Of a stretch of 64,000 nucleotides of DNA, positions 1 to 9,825 are shown one piece after another. The stretch is taken from positions 4,684,501-4,748,500 of the forward strand of contig NZ_CP081299.1 of NCBI RefSeq assembly GCF_019711195.1, read 5' to 3'. The notes beneath the pieces were generated by a model. The model searched no databases. It saw only the letters and a program-made list of their open reading frames with translations, and was not told where the DNA came from. The translations under genes and the position numbers were made by a program. Each line of letters opens with the position of its first letter. Positions within the stretch are counted from its first letter, which is position 1. This DNA is from Dyadobacter sp. NIV53 (GTDB lineage Bacteria > Bacteroidota > Bacteroidia > Cytophagales > Spirosomataceae).

Positions 1-3000
1 TTTTTCCAGTACATACCCGTTTCTTCATTATTGACAGCTGTTTCTCTGAGCGATTTCAGGATAGCTTCTGGTACATTTTTATCATGAGTCCGATGAAGGG
101 CCAGTGCCGTAAGTCCCTGTAAATATTTGGATTGCGAAACCCATGTCAGTTGGGCACGCTCCCTGAAATATTGATAAGCTTTTTGAGATGCATCGGGTAT
201 TCTTTGTTCAGGGAAAAAACTTCTCATGTATAAATACTGAATTATAATGGCGTCAGGGGTATAATTTTTCGAGACAGCTTTACCTTTTAAGAGCAAGTCA
301 TAATCTTCTTTTATTCTTTTGTCGAGATAAGGAATTGCCGTTTGCAGAATAGTATTGATCTTATCTTCCTGGCCGTTTTGCAACGCATTTATTTTTTTCA
401 GATGCCCAATTCCGGTTACAATGTATTGTGTCATATACCGGTCATCCGGTCCGCCTTTAAACCAAACAAAACCGCCATTTGCACTTTGCATTTGTTTGAG
501 TTTGTCAAAACTTGCATTTAATTCATTTCCCATACGAACCAGGTCGAAAAGCAAAGCTATGTTCTTTTTTTGCTGTGTTTCTGTTTTTGCAGCCAACACC
601 CATGGCGTTTCTTCCAGCAACACCGATTTCAATTCCTGATTTTTTTGCAGGTTGCTTAGTAACGCTGTCGTATCTTCTGTCCGCCAGGTTTCAAAAACTT
701 TGGCAATACGAGTCGAACGGTTACTTATATATGTGGCGATAGAATTGGCATAATAACGGTTCCAGGTTTGCTCCGCACAATCATATGGATATTCCATTAA
801 ATAAGGTAAAGCCTGCACGGCAAACCAGGCAGGATTACTCGTATACTCAACAGTTAGCGATTGACTGCTAAGCGTTTTTGAATTGCCCGAACTCACCAGT
901 TTTTCAAACCTGAAGTTTTTACTTCCATTGCCGCGCATAGCCAATGGCAACGCTTCTGTTACTAAAATTCTGTTGCTAAGCACGGGCAAAATATTTTCTT
1001 CGCCATCCGACATGGTTCCGGATTTGGCAATAATCCGCCAGGTTAGCATTTTACTGAATTGAACCGGAACCTGAACCGGGAACTGAACAGATTTGCTCTC
1101 TTTTGCTTTTAAACTAAATGTTTGATTAGGAGTTACATTTTTAAAAATAACATCAACCGGTTCGTTGGTTTCCGTATCAAATAATTGAAACGTAACTGTT
1201 CCATTCAAATCTCTATCTGTGAGATTCACCACTTTCGCACTGAAGTACATTACATCTCCTTCGCGTAAAAAACGAGGTGGATTGGGTTGTACCATCAGAT
1301 CCTTTTGGGTAACAATTTCCTTACTGCTGTAACCAAATGCCAAATCTTTAGTATGCGCCAATGCCTGAAATTTCCAGCGTGTTAAAGCTTCTGGCATGGT
1401 GAATGAAAATTCTATTTCTCCTTTTTCATTGGTATGTAAATCGGGAATAAAGAATGCAGTTTCGTTGAAGTTTTTCCGAACGGGAATTTCCGCTTTCTTT
1501 GAGTAACTTTTTTCTTCTTGTGCAACAGATAAAGACTGTGTTGGAACTAGCATATACTCCGGGGCAGTATTATCAAAAGCTTCTTCATCTTTCTTTTGCT
1601 CTCCATAACCAACTACGACAACTTCACTTAAAGCATTCTTATTTTGTTCAAGCATCATTGGGGAAGAAACAGCCATGCTTTTAGCCATTACTCCATTGAC
1701 ACGGCCACTTAGGTGAATAGTTATTCCATGTCTGTCATTAATTCCCACTAGTTCATCATAACTCTTTTCAAATGACTTGAAATCTACAATTTGGGTGTAA
1801 CTAACGAGTGCCCGATAAAAAGCAAAGTTTTGGTAAAAATTCCAATTCTGCAATCCGGTTTGCGGCGACCAGATATTCGGTTCTGTCCATTGATGTTTGT
1901 AAAACTGATCCAGGGAAGCATCATACATACTTGCAAGCATTTCTGCGGTTACTTTTTCCTTTTTATAACCGGTAATTTTTACCTTCCATTTCTCCTGGCT
2001 GCCTGGCAATGTTTTATCCCGAAAAGTGGCGTATTCAATATGCAGGTCTTTATTTGTCCACGGAACCTGAATGGTTTCGCTGTAATTATAAATTCTGTTG
2101 TGTTTGACAAACAGATAATCTGTCTGATAACCGCCCCGATCTGCTTCGTCCGCAGAAAAATCGAAAATTCGTTTTTGGTTATTTAATGGAAAAAATGAAA
2201 AAGGCTTATTTTTATTAATTGATTTTTGGGTTGAACTATTGATCACAAATATATTATCTGCAGAACTGGCGATTTCTATTGTTGTTTTTTCGCCGGGTTC
2301 TATCGGTTTGCTTTCCTTTGTCCACAGATATTGCGGCCTGTTTGTTTTATTACTGTTTGGGTCGGTCAGTTCGATGTATTTGATATCTTTAATTTCTTCA
2401 TTTGTTTCATCTTTGGTACTGATCTCAATTTTATAAAATCCCGGCTGAAATCTGGTTTCTGAAATTTCAAATTTCTGACCGGACGACAGTTTTTGTGTTT
2501 TTTCTAATATTAAACCGTTTTCCGCCCAGTTTTCCCATTCCGTTTCCTGGTCGTATTCATCATAAGGAAAATGGTTAATATATTCTGATTTGGACATGAC
2601 AAACAGATCCGGGCGTTCCCAGTATCGCTTTCTGATCAGCCGGTTTTCAGGCAAAAGCCGTACAATTTTTACCTCCACTTCTGACGTGTTAAACTGTCCG
2701 TTCATGTTTTCTACACGAATATTCAGGTTTTTCAGACTATCAGCGGCTATCTTTTCAGGAATATTTACTTTTAGTAACAATGATTTATAACCAATAGAAA
2801 CCAATGTTTCCCCACTTCTGGTTTCGCCGTTGCTATCGGTAACATCAGTGTAAATGGTATAATCAAAAACCGGTTCCAGTTTCCGGTCAATTTTGCGGTC
2901 AGGAATGGCTTCAAATGTTACTGAGAATTTGCCGGAAGCATCAGTAACAGTTTCGCCATGCGTAATTTCCATTGGCGTTGTGCGCGGAAACCACCAGCGT

Positions 3001-5246
3001 TTAGACAACCACGGATAAACAAAACGCGGATTACGAACGACACGATAAGTTACTTTGGCACCATCAATCACATTTCCGGCATAAGCCGTAGCAGATCCGG
3101 TGACTTTAATGGTATCATTGATTTTATAGGAATTTTTCAGCGTATCAAATTCAACAGAAAATTTCGGCCTTTTATATTCTTCAACATAAAAATCTACCGT
3201 AAACTCATCGTCGGCTTCAATGTGAAAATGTCCGTTCAATAGATTTTGAGGTAGTTTGAAAGAACCCGAAAAGCTTCCGTAATCATTCACCGTTTTGGTG
3301 GTTTTTTCTACCAATTCATTATTTTTATTAAACAGTACTACGTCTATTTCCTTTTTCTGGTCTGTTAAAATTTCATTGCCTTTTCTTGCAATTCCTTTAT
3401 AATAAACCGTTTGTCCCGGCCTGTACAAACTCCGGTCCGTAAACAGATATATTGCTTCAACCGGCTCATCATCTTCCTGGTAATTGTAATAATTTGTATA
3501 CAGAGGATCTTGTAAAAACAACCGATCTTTCTCGTATGTGATTTCGAGCAAGTCATTAGTTTGACGGTTCAAATCTGATTTAATCTCATGCTGTCTGTGA
3601 AAATATCCATGAGTATCAGTGACGAAAAGCGGCCCTTTTTGTTTTCTGCTGATTCGCGTTGAATAATCATAATTGCTATTCCAGATTCTGACATTTGCCT
3701 TTGCAAGAGGTTGTCCTGTATCGCGGTTTAGAATAAAAAAATCGTCCTCTTTCTGTACAAAACCGATGTTGGAAACATACAATAGCCGCGCCCCGATATT
3801 TGATTTTTTGCCATTAAATTCTGTCTCTGCGGAAGCAAGGACAATATATTCCCCAATTGGCAGTGCATCCACTTTTATTTCCGCACTGTGTTGCTGGTGA
3901 TCTTTGGTATCCGGTAATGCCTGTTCCCAGCTTCTGACTGATGTTGCGCTTGTCAGTAATTGCAAAGTTTCAGTTGTAAGGCCTTTATTCAAAGTAGTCT
4001 TCAAATCGTTAGTAGCGCTGATAAGCTTTAAATGCAGCTTATCAAAATTCCTGTATGTAACCAGCATCCGAAACGGTTTTTCCGGGACATTTACGTTTTC
4101 AGTTGAAAATTGCAGGCTTTTCTGGCGAATGGTAGCTAATAGATTGTAAGCGTTTATTCCACCTTCAGTAGCCGGATTTTGGGCTATTATTTTTTCACAG
4201 ATTTCAACCGCTTTTACTTTCTCAAAACGATTCGTTGTATCCTGGTTTGCATTAAACTGATTACCTCTTTCATGATACCAATTGGCCGTCAGATACCAAG
4301 CTTGTGCTGCCGAAGGTGTATTTTGATATTGATTTGCAATATGATTGATAGCCTGGAAATATAATTCACCGTTATCCGGATGTACAGATTTTTCCTTCAC
4401 ATATTGAAGCCGTTTTAGGTCAGTGTCAATCAATGCATCGGGTTGCATATCACTGATATGAAATGCAATGAGCTTCTGATACAAAATCAGCGTAAAATAT
4501 TCAAGAGAGGCTGTGTCTTTGGTTTCAAACTTTCGGTGAATAAAATCTGCTGCCGGATCAAATGCCGAAGCACTGTTGATTTCAAATGCATAAGATGGCT
4601 TTTTGATATTCCTTTCGTCTGATGAAAAATACCGCAATGCTTCATGGGCCAGCAGGTCGTATAAAGTTGGGCGGAGTTTACGGGTGTTGCCTTTGGTGAT
4701 GATCGCATCAAAAGATTCCAGTGAAGTCTGTTTTAATTTTTTCTCCTGATCAACCGATTGCAGATATAATTCGGAGATTTTGGTATGAAAGTCTTCTATA
4801 GTCCAGGTTTTAATATCAGTCTTTTTAAATCCAGCGGTCGCTGTCCGGTCATAAAGCTGCCAGCGAACGGTTTGATAATACTGATAATATTTTTTTGCAA
4901 GCAGACTGGTCAATATGGATTTAACCGGTTCCTGGTTTTCTGAAATTTCTTTTTCGAGCTCCTCAATTGATAAAACAGCTGCATTTTCCTGATTCTCGCT
5001 TTGCAGGTCTATCATGTATATAACTGCTTTGATCAATTGTGCTTCCTGTTTTTCTGTCTTTGCAAGTTCATATATTTTTTTTACTTCTTTTCGCGCTGAC
5101 TCCGGAAGCCCTTTTTTTATGGCGTCTTCAGCAACTTTCCATCGACTATCATAAGTTTTAATCCGGGTTTGACCAGCAGCATCCATAGGTAAAAAGCTAA
5201 AAAAAAGGACAATGAAACAGAAAAAAATCAATGTGGAGAGTTTCAT
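1..5246 (-). CDS. Alpha-2-macroglobulin family protein, C-terminus cut by window edge
   Basis: The frame is open from ATG at 5246 to the window edge, about 1748 codons, so the C-terminal end is missing. Residues 1-24 form a signal peptide (hydrophobic stretch rich in F, I and L, then AAGQ), with no lipobox. The middle part has beta-rich macroglobulin segments, including the MG2-like stretch YLFTDRSLYRPGQTVYYKG. The thioester-type site reads YPYDCAEQTWNRYY with Cys near residue 1490; the family consensus is CGEQ, and CAEQ keeps both the Cys and Gln that form the thioester. Family members trap or inhibit proteases in the periplasm or at the surface. Unusual: residues 1208-1215 read EVVVVGYG, the typical TonB-plug motif of SusC proteins, in the middle of the protein. 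The gene is divergent from the efflux operon. Confidence 0.9.
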   Translation of the reverse strand, partial: MKLSTLIFFCFIVLFFSFLPMDAAGQTRIKTYDSRWKVAEDAIKKGLPESARKEVKKIYELAKTEKQEAQLIKAVIYMIDLQSENQENAAVLSIEELEKEISENQEPVKSILTSLLAKKYYQYYQTVRWQLYDRTATAGFKKTDIKTWTIEDFHTKISELYLQSVDQEKKLKQTSLESFDAIITKGNTRKLRPTLYDLLAHEALRYFSSDERNIKKPSYAFEINSASAFDPAADFIHRKFETKDTASLEYFTLILYQKLIAFHISDMQPDALIDTDLKRLQYVKEKSVHPDNGELYFQAINHIANQYQNTPSAAQAWYLTANWYHERGNQFNANQDTTNRFEKVKAVEICEKIIAQNPATEGGINAYNLLATIRQKSLQFSTENVNVPEKPFRMLVTYRNFDKLHLKLISATNDLKTTLNKGLTTETLQLLTSATSVRSWEQALPDTKDHQQHSAEIKVDALPIGEYIVLASAETEFNGKKSNIGARLLYVSNIGFVQKEDDFFILNRDTGQPLAKANVRIWNSNYDYSTRISRKQKGPLFVTDTHGYFHRQHEIKSDLNRQTNDLLEITYEKDRLFLQDPLYTNYYNYQEDDEPVEAIYLFTDRSLYRPGQTVYYKGIARKGNEILTDQKKEIDVVLFNKNNELVEKTTKTVNDYGSFSGSFKLPQNLLNGHFHIEADDEFTVDFYVEEYKRPKFSVEFDTLKNSYKINDTIKVTGSATAYAGNVIDGAKVTYRVVRNPRFVYPWLSKRWWFPRTTPMEITHGETVTDASGKFSVTFEAIPDRKIDRKLEPVFDYTIYTDVTDSNGETRSGETLVSIGYKSLLLKVNIPEKIAADSLKNLNIRVENMNGQFNTSEVEVKIVRLLPENRLIRKRYWERPDLFVMSKSEYINHFPYDEYDQETEWENWAENGLILEKTQKLSSGQKFEISETRFQPGFYKIEISTKDETNEEIKDIKYIELTDPNSNKTNRPQYLWTKESKPIEPGEKTTIEIASSADNIFVINSSTQKSINKNKPFSFFPLNNQKRIFDFSADEADRGGYQTDYLFVKHNRIYNYSETIQVPWTNKDLHIEYATFRDKTLPGSQEKWKVKITGYKKEKVTAEMLASMYDASLDQFYKHQWTEPNIWSPQTGLQNWNFYQNFAFYRALVSYTQIVDFKSFEKSYDELVGINDRHGITIHLSGRVNGVMAKSMAVSSPMMLEQNKNALSEVVVVGYGEQKKDEEAFDNTAPEYMLVPTQSLSVAQEEKSYSKKAEIPVRKNFNETAFFIPDLHTNEKGEIEFSFTMPEALTRWKFQALAHTKDLAFGYSSKEIVTQKDLMVQPNPPRFLREGDVMYFSAKVVNLTDRDLNGTVTFQLFDTETNEPVDVIFKNVTPNQTFSLKAKESKSVQFPVQVPVQFSKMLTWRIIAKSGTMSDGEENILPVLSNRILVTEALPLAMRGNGSKNFRFEKLVSSGNSKTLSSQSLTVEYTSNPAWFAVQALPYLMEYPYDCAEQTWNRYYANSIATYISNRSTRIAKVFETWRTEDTTALLSNLQKNQELKSVLLEETPWVLAAKTETQQKKNIALLFDLVRMGNELNASFDKLKQMQSANGGFVWFKGGPDDRYMTQYIVTGIGHLKKINALQNGQEDKINTILQTAIPYLDKRIKEDYDLLLKGKAVSKNYTPDAIIIQYLYMRSFFPEQRIPDASQKAYQYFRERAQLTWVSQSKYLQGLTALALHRTHDKNVPEAILKSLRETAVNNEETGMYWK

Positions 5247-5420
5247 GAAAATGGAGGCGAAGAATGTGGGTATTGATAGTAAATCTGTAAATATTACAAA
5301 AAAACGCATAATAAACGCTATTGTAACTGATGAACCATATTTTGTAGTATATGGATTAACGTTTTTCTATTAACCTGCGAAACGGGAATCAGAGAATTGG
5401 AAAAGTAAAAAATTAACCCA

Positions 5421-5451
5421 TTGCCGCTTTGTACAATATGAACTATCTTTA
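5421..5451 (+). promoter_or_regulatory. Possible Bacteroidota promoter of the RND operon
   Basis: TTG at 5421-5423 and TATCTTTA at 5444-5451 are 20 nt apart. This is close to the Bacteroidota consensus of TTG at -33 and TAnnTTTG at -7; the last base of the -7 box is A instead of G. The pair lies about 66 nt before the adaptor start codon in the region between divergent genes. Assigned by eye only. Confidence 0.35.
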
Positions 5452-5517
5452 AATAGCTCTTTTAGAGAAATGTAATTAATACAAATAGAAATAGAACAGA
5501 ATTTAGTTTTAAAATTT

Positions 5518-6588
5518 ATGCGTACAGTATTGTTGATTGGGGTAGTAATAATTGCGATGGTAATTGGAAAACTTTTCATTTTTTCCAAGCCGGTTTCTGA
5601 TAAACCAGAAGGTGGAAAAGGCGGAAACGGAAAAAATAAAAATGTGAAGTCCGGTACAGGAATTCCTGTGAACGTATTTATTGTTGGCAGAGAATCCATT
5701 GATAACCAGATTTTTGCGTCCGGAACTGTAATACCCAATGAAGAGGTAAATTTAATGGCAGAGATTTCAGGGCGTTTGATCAAACTGGATATCCAGGAAG
5801 GCGCCTATGTTCAGAAAGGACAGCTTATTGCCAAAATTAATGACCGGGAATTAAAAGCTCAGTTACAAAAAATAGACTACAATCAGGAGCTGGCCCAGAA
5901 GATAGAAGCGCGCCAAAAAAAGCTGTTGAATGTGGAAGCAATTAATCTGGAAGAATATGATGTTACCACCAATAACATCCGTGTGCTTGATGCTGACAAA
6001 GAGGTGATAAAATCACAGTTGGAAAAAACAGAGATCAGGGCGCCTTTCAGTGGGAAAATCGGGCTTAAAAACATTAGTGAAGGTGCCTATGTTGCACCCG
6101 GTACACCGATCGTGACGGTTGTACAAAGTAATCCGGTTAAAATAGATTTTGCAGTACCTGAAAAATACGCACCGAATATCAAAAATGGGAATGTAGTTAA
6201 ATTCAGTCTGGATGGCGACCCGTCTACCTACCATGCAAAAGTCATTGCCATAGACCCGAAAGTAGATGAAAACCTGCGGACATTACGGGTAAGAGCTATT
6301 GCCAATAATCCTGCAGGACGTTTCGTGCCGGGTATGTTTGTAAAAATCATGGCGGATCTGGAAGCGAATAAAACGGCCATGATGATACCGACAGAAGCTA
6401 TTGTACCGGTATTGAAGGGTAAAAAAGTATATGTGGTTAAAAACGGTAAAGCACAGGAAGTGATGGTTACAACCGGTGTAAGAACAGATACAAAAATACA
6501 GGTAATGGACGGACTCCAGCCAGGCGATTCTTTGATTACATCGGGTATTATAGCGCTTAAAGCAAATACAGCTGTAAAAGTGAATTAA
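5518..6588 (+). CDS. RND efflux periplasmic adaptor (membrane fusion protein)
   Basis: 356 residues. The N-terminus has one hydrophobic anchor (about residues 4-22), then a Lys/Gly-rich linker, a biotinyl-lipoyl-like half (VNLMAEISGRLIKLDIQEGA), a short helical hairpin, the second lipoyl half (IRAPFSGKIGLKNISEGAYV) and beta-barrel and membrane-proximal domains. This is the HlyD/AcrA/MexA order. The protein would link the inner-membrane pump encoded 49 nt downstream to an outer-membrane channel. The coiled-coil hairpin looks short, as in many Bacteroidota adaptors. No TolC-type gene is in the window, so the channel must be encoded elsewhere. The ATG at 5518 fits because the anchor follows directly. 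Confidence 0.92.
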   Translation: MRTVLLIGVVIIAMVIGKLFIFSKPVSDKPEGGKGGNGKNKNVKSGTGIPVNVFIVGRESIDNQIFASGTVIPNEEVNLMAEISGRLIKLDIQEGAYVQKGQLIAKINDRELKAQLQKIDYNQELAQKIEARQKKLLNVEAINLEEYDVTTNNIRVLDADKEVIKSQLEKTEIRAPFSGKIGLKNISEGAYVAPGTPIVTVVQSNPVKIDFAVPEKYAPNIKNGNVVKFSLDGDPSTYHAKVIAIDPKVDENLRTLRVRAIANNPAGRFVPGMFVKIMADLEANKTAMMIPTEAIVPVLKGKKVYVVKNGKAQEVMVTTGVRTDTKIQVMDGLQPGDSLITSGIIALKANTAVKVN

Positions 6589-6637
6589 TACTGTTCACTT
6601 TTAACTCCTTAACTTTTGACCCAATAATTTCTTACTC

Positions 6638-9600
6638 ATGAGTATTTCAACGCTCTCTATCAAACGTCCGGTCCTGGCAATTGTGATGAACCTTCTCATC
6701 ATTCTGTTCGGATTTCTGGGATATAAATTTTTGGGAATGAGAGAATTCCCTTCTATTGATCCGCCTGTTGTATCCATTCGTACGAGTTACACTGGTGCCA
6801 ATGCGGATATTATCGAATCCCAAATAACGGAACCGCTCGAAAAACAGCTTAACAGTATTGAGGGAATAAGATCCATTAATTCTACAAGCAGCCAGGGAAC
6901 CAGCCAGATTACGGTTGAATTTGATATTGGTGTGGATATGGAACGTGCAGCAAATGATGTGCGTGACAAAGTAGGTGCTGCTTCCAGGACTTTGCCTTTG
7001 GATATTGACGGCCCTCCTGTTGTAAGTAAAGCGGATGCAAATTCAGAACCGATTATTGTATTGACTTTTAAAAGTGATACGCGGTCTCATCTCGAAGTAA
7101 GTGATTATGCAGAAAATGTAATCGCCCAGAGGTTACAAACGATTGAAGGCGTAAGTGAAATCCGGATATTCGGCCAGAAAAAATACGCGATGAGGATCTG
7201 GATGGACCCGATTAAAATGGCTTCGCTCGGTATTACGACACAAGATGTAAAAACTGCACTGGACAAAGAAAATGTAGAATTACCAAGCGGAAAACTGGCA
7301 GGCGATAATACCGAGCTTACTGTAAAAACAGTGGGAAGGTTCAGGACAGAAAATGATTTTAATGAACTGATCGTAAAAAATTCCATAACCCAGACCATAC
7401 ATTTAAAAGATATTGGTTTTGCGCAATTGGGTCCGGAAAACGAGGAAACTTTGCTCAGATTGGATAACGTACCAATGATCGGTTTAGCCATTTCTCCCAT
7501 GCCGGGTGCCAATTATCTCAACATTGCGGAGGAAGTGAACAAGCGAATGGCGGAAATTAAAAAAGAACTGCCCAAAGATTACGAGCTGGACACGCTGATT
7601 GATAATACCATTTTTGTTGAGCGTTCAATTGAGGAAGTAGGGGAGACGTTACTGATTTCGATCGTACTGGTTGTATTGATCATTTATTTGTTTTTCCGCG
7701 ACTGGCTGATTGCATTCCGTCCACTGATCGACATTCCCGTTTCCCTGATCGGGACTTTCTTCGTGATGTACATCATGGGTTTTTCTATCAATGTATTAAC
7801 GCTGCTTGCCATTGTACTTGCAACTGGCTTGGTGGTGGATGATGGTATTGTGGTTACGGAGAATATTTTCAAAAAGATTGAGCAGGGAATGAAGCCGGTT
7901 GAAGCAGCTATCAAAGGTGCGAACGAAATTATTTTCGCAGTTATTTCGACTTCTATTACGCTTGCTTCGGTGTTTCTTCCTGTGATTTTTATGCAGGGAT
8001 TTGTCGGGAAACTCTTCAGGGAATTTGGTATTGTGATATCAGCCGCGGTACTTATTTCTGCGTTTGTTTCTCTTACACTTACACCCATGCTGAACGCTTA
8101 TCTGGTTCGCAAAAACCCTAAGAAAAGCTGGTTCTATGAAAAAACAGAACCTTTCTTTGAACGGATTACTGAGAATTATGGAACTGCGCTGGATAAATTC
8201 TTGAAAATGAGATGGGTTGCCATTCCATTGGTTGGTTTAACATTGGGAATGATTTATTTCTTTGGTAAAGATCTGCAATCCGAACTCGCACCTCTGGACG
8301 ATCGGAACTGGTTTCGTATCAATATGACTGCTCCCGAGGGCTCTTCCTTTGAATTTACCGACAGATATGTACAAAATGTGGGGCAGATGCTGATGGATTC
8401 CATGCCTGGAAAAAAAGGTTTGATGCTCATTACCTCGCCGGGTAATTCGGGCTTGGGTGCTGCTAATACCGGCAGTGGCCGGATTGCTTTGGTGGATAAA
8501 AAAGATAGAAAAGAATCTCAACAGGAAATTGCTGATTATATCAATCAAAAGCTAAAACAAATGCCTGATGCCAAGTCTTTTGTGGTTCAGCAACAAACTA
8601 TTTCAGTGGATTCACGCGGAGGATTGCCGATTCAGTATATTATCCAGGCACCCGATTTTGAAAAATTACGTGAATACCTTCCCCGGTTTATGGAAGAGGT
8701 TTCCAACGATCCGACTTTTGCTATCAATGATGTCAATTTAAAGTTCAGTAAACCGGAATTACAAATTACGATTGACCGGGAAAAAGCAAAATCGCTGGGT
8801 GTATCGGTACAGGATGTAGCACAAACCATGCAGCTCGCATTTGCAGGGCAGCGTTTTGGCTATTTTACAATGAACGGACGTCAATATCAGGTCATAGGGC
8901 AGTACGACCGAATCAACCGGGATGAACCACTGGATTTGAAAAGCATGTTCGTCCGGACAAGCAACGGAAGTCTGGTACAGCTTGATAATATTGTAAAAGC
9001 TGAGGAAGAAAGCAGTCCGCCGCAACTTTTCCACAACAACCGCTACATGAGCGCTACGGTTCAGGCTGCTTTGGCACCAGGCAAAACCATAGGAGACGGT
9101 ATAGCGGCTATGGACAAAATCAGGGACAGATTAAAAGATGAATCCATTCAAACTGCTTTGGGCGGCTCGTCAAGGGATTTTGCAGAAAGTTCTTCTAACA
9201 CGATGTTTTCATTTTTCCTCGCATTATTGCTGATTTACTTCATTCTGGCAGCACAGTTTGAAAGTTTTGTGGATCCGTTTATTATCATGATCACGGTTCC
9301 TTTGGCAATTGGTGGTGCTGTATTTTCATTATGGTTTTTTGATCAGACACTTAATATTTTCAGTCAGATCGGAATGATCATGCTGATTGGCCTTGTAACT
9401 AAAAACGGGATATTAATTGTAGAGTTTGCAAATCAGTTACGAGAGAAAGGATTAGGAATACAAGAAGCGGTCCTGGAAGCTGCGACTTTGCGGTTTCGCC
9501 CTATTTTAATGACCAGCCTTGCAACAATCCTTGGTGCATTACCAATTGCAATGGCATTAGGATCAGCAGGTAGAAGCCGTATGTCGATGGGAATTGTGAT

Positions 9601-9751
9601 TATGGGTGGTTTGCTTTTCTCACTTGTTTTGACACTATATGTGATCCCTGCGATGTATACTTTTCTTTCACGTCCAAAGAATTTTGATAAAATGAAGATG
9701 ATTGACAGGATTGCGCGGGAGAGTGAATTGGAGGAAGAAGCACACGTTTAA
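6638..9751 (+). CDS. RND efflux transporter permease (AcrB/MexB-like, HAE1 type)
   Basis: 1037 residues, the normal length for hydrophobe/amphiphile RND pumps. It opens with SISTLSIKRPVLAIVMN, the usual first transmembrane helix, followed by a large periplasmic porter domain. Transmembrane helix 4 carries the proton-relay pair Asp401-Asp402 in LVVDDGIVVTEN. A second periplasmic loop and a second set of six helices follow (ILAAQFESFVDPFIIM, GLVTKNGILIVEFANQL). It forms an operon with the adaptor upstream and would export drugs, detergents or lipid-like compounds by proton antiport. Substrates cannot be read from the sequence. The frame is intact over 3.1 kb. Confidence 0.95.
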   Translation: MSISTLSIKRPVLAIVMNLLIILFGFLGYKFLGMREFPSIDPPVVSIRTSYTGANADIIESQITEPLEKQLNSIEGIRSINSTSSQGTSQITVEFDIGVDMERAANDVRDKVGAASRTLPLDIDGPPVVSKADANSEPIIVLTFKSDTRSHLEVSDYAENVIAQRLQTIEGVSEIRIFGQKKYAMRIWMDPIKMASLGITTQDVKTALDKENVELPSGKLAGDNTELTVKTVGRFRTENDFNELIVKNSITQTIHLKDIGFAQLGPENEETLLRLDNVPMIGLAISPMPGANYLNIAEEVNKRMAEIKKELPKDYELDTLIDNTIFVERSIEEVGETLLISIVLVVLIIYLFFRDWLIAFRPLIDIPVSLIGTFFVMYIMGFSINVLTLLAIVLATGLVVDDGIVVTENIFKKIEQGMKPVEAAIKGANEIIFAVISTSITLASVFLPVIFMQGFVGKLFREFGIVISAAVLISAFVSLTLTPMLNAYLVRKNPKKSWFYEKTEPFFERITENYGTALDKFLKMRWVAIPLVGLTLGMIYFFGKDLQSELAPLDDRNWFRINMTAPEGSSFEFTDRYVQNVGQMLMDSMPGKKGLMLITSPGNSGLGAANTGSGRIALVDKKDRKESQQEIADYINQKLKQMPDAKSFVVQQQTISVDSRGGLPIQYIIQAPDFEKLREYLPRFMEEVSNDPTFAINDVNLKFSKPELQITIDREKAKSLGVSVQDVAQTMQLAFAGQRFGYFTMNGRQYQVIGQYDRINRDEPLDLKSMFVRTSNGSLVQLDNIVKAEEESSPPQLFHNNRYMSATVQAALAPGKTIGDGIAAMDKIRDRLKDESIQTALGGSSRDFAESSSNTMFSFFLALLLIYFILAAQFESFVDPFIIMITVPLAIGGAVFSLWFFDQTLNIFSQIGMIMLIGLVTKNGILIVEFANQLREKGLGIQEAVLEAATLRFRPILMTSLATILGALPIAMALGSAGRSRMSMGIVIMGGLLFSLVLTLYVIPAMYTFLSRPKNFDKMKMIDRIARESELEEEAHV

Positions 9752-9823
9752 AAGTCAATTGCCATAAATATCAATAGCCCGAAGCTGAAACTCCGGGCTA
9801 TTGATATTTATGGCAATTGACTT
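9752..9823. terminator. Bidirectional terminator, perfect 30-bp inverted repeat
   Basis: The arms at 9752-9781 and 9794-9823 are exact reverse complements over 30 bp, with a 12-nt loop. The repeat begins on the base after the pump stop codon and ends 2 nt before the end of the convergent desaturase gene. T runs are short, but the position between converging genes and the stem length fit a shared terminator. Confidence 0.85.
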
Positions 9824-9825
9824 GT

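Noticed and set aside
355..4364. Many plus-strand open frames of 60-131 codons opposite the A2M gene
   Set aside because: They lie antisense to one long intact minus-strand gene and show no protein family features; they are shadows of its codon use.
5518..9751. Complete tripartite efflux operon
   Set aside because: No TolC/OprM-like outer-membrane channel gene follows; the next gene is a convergent desaturase.
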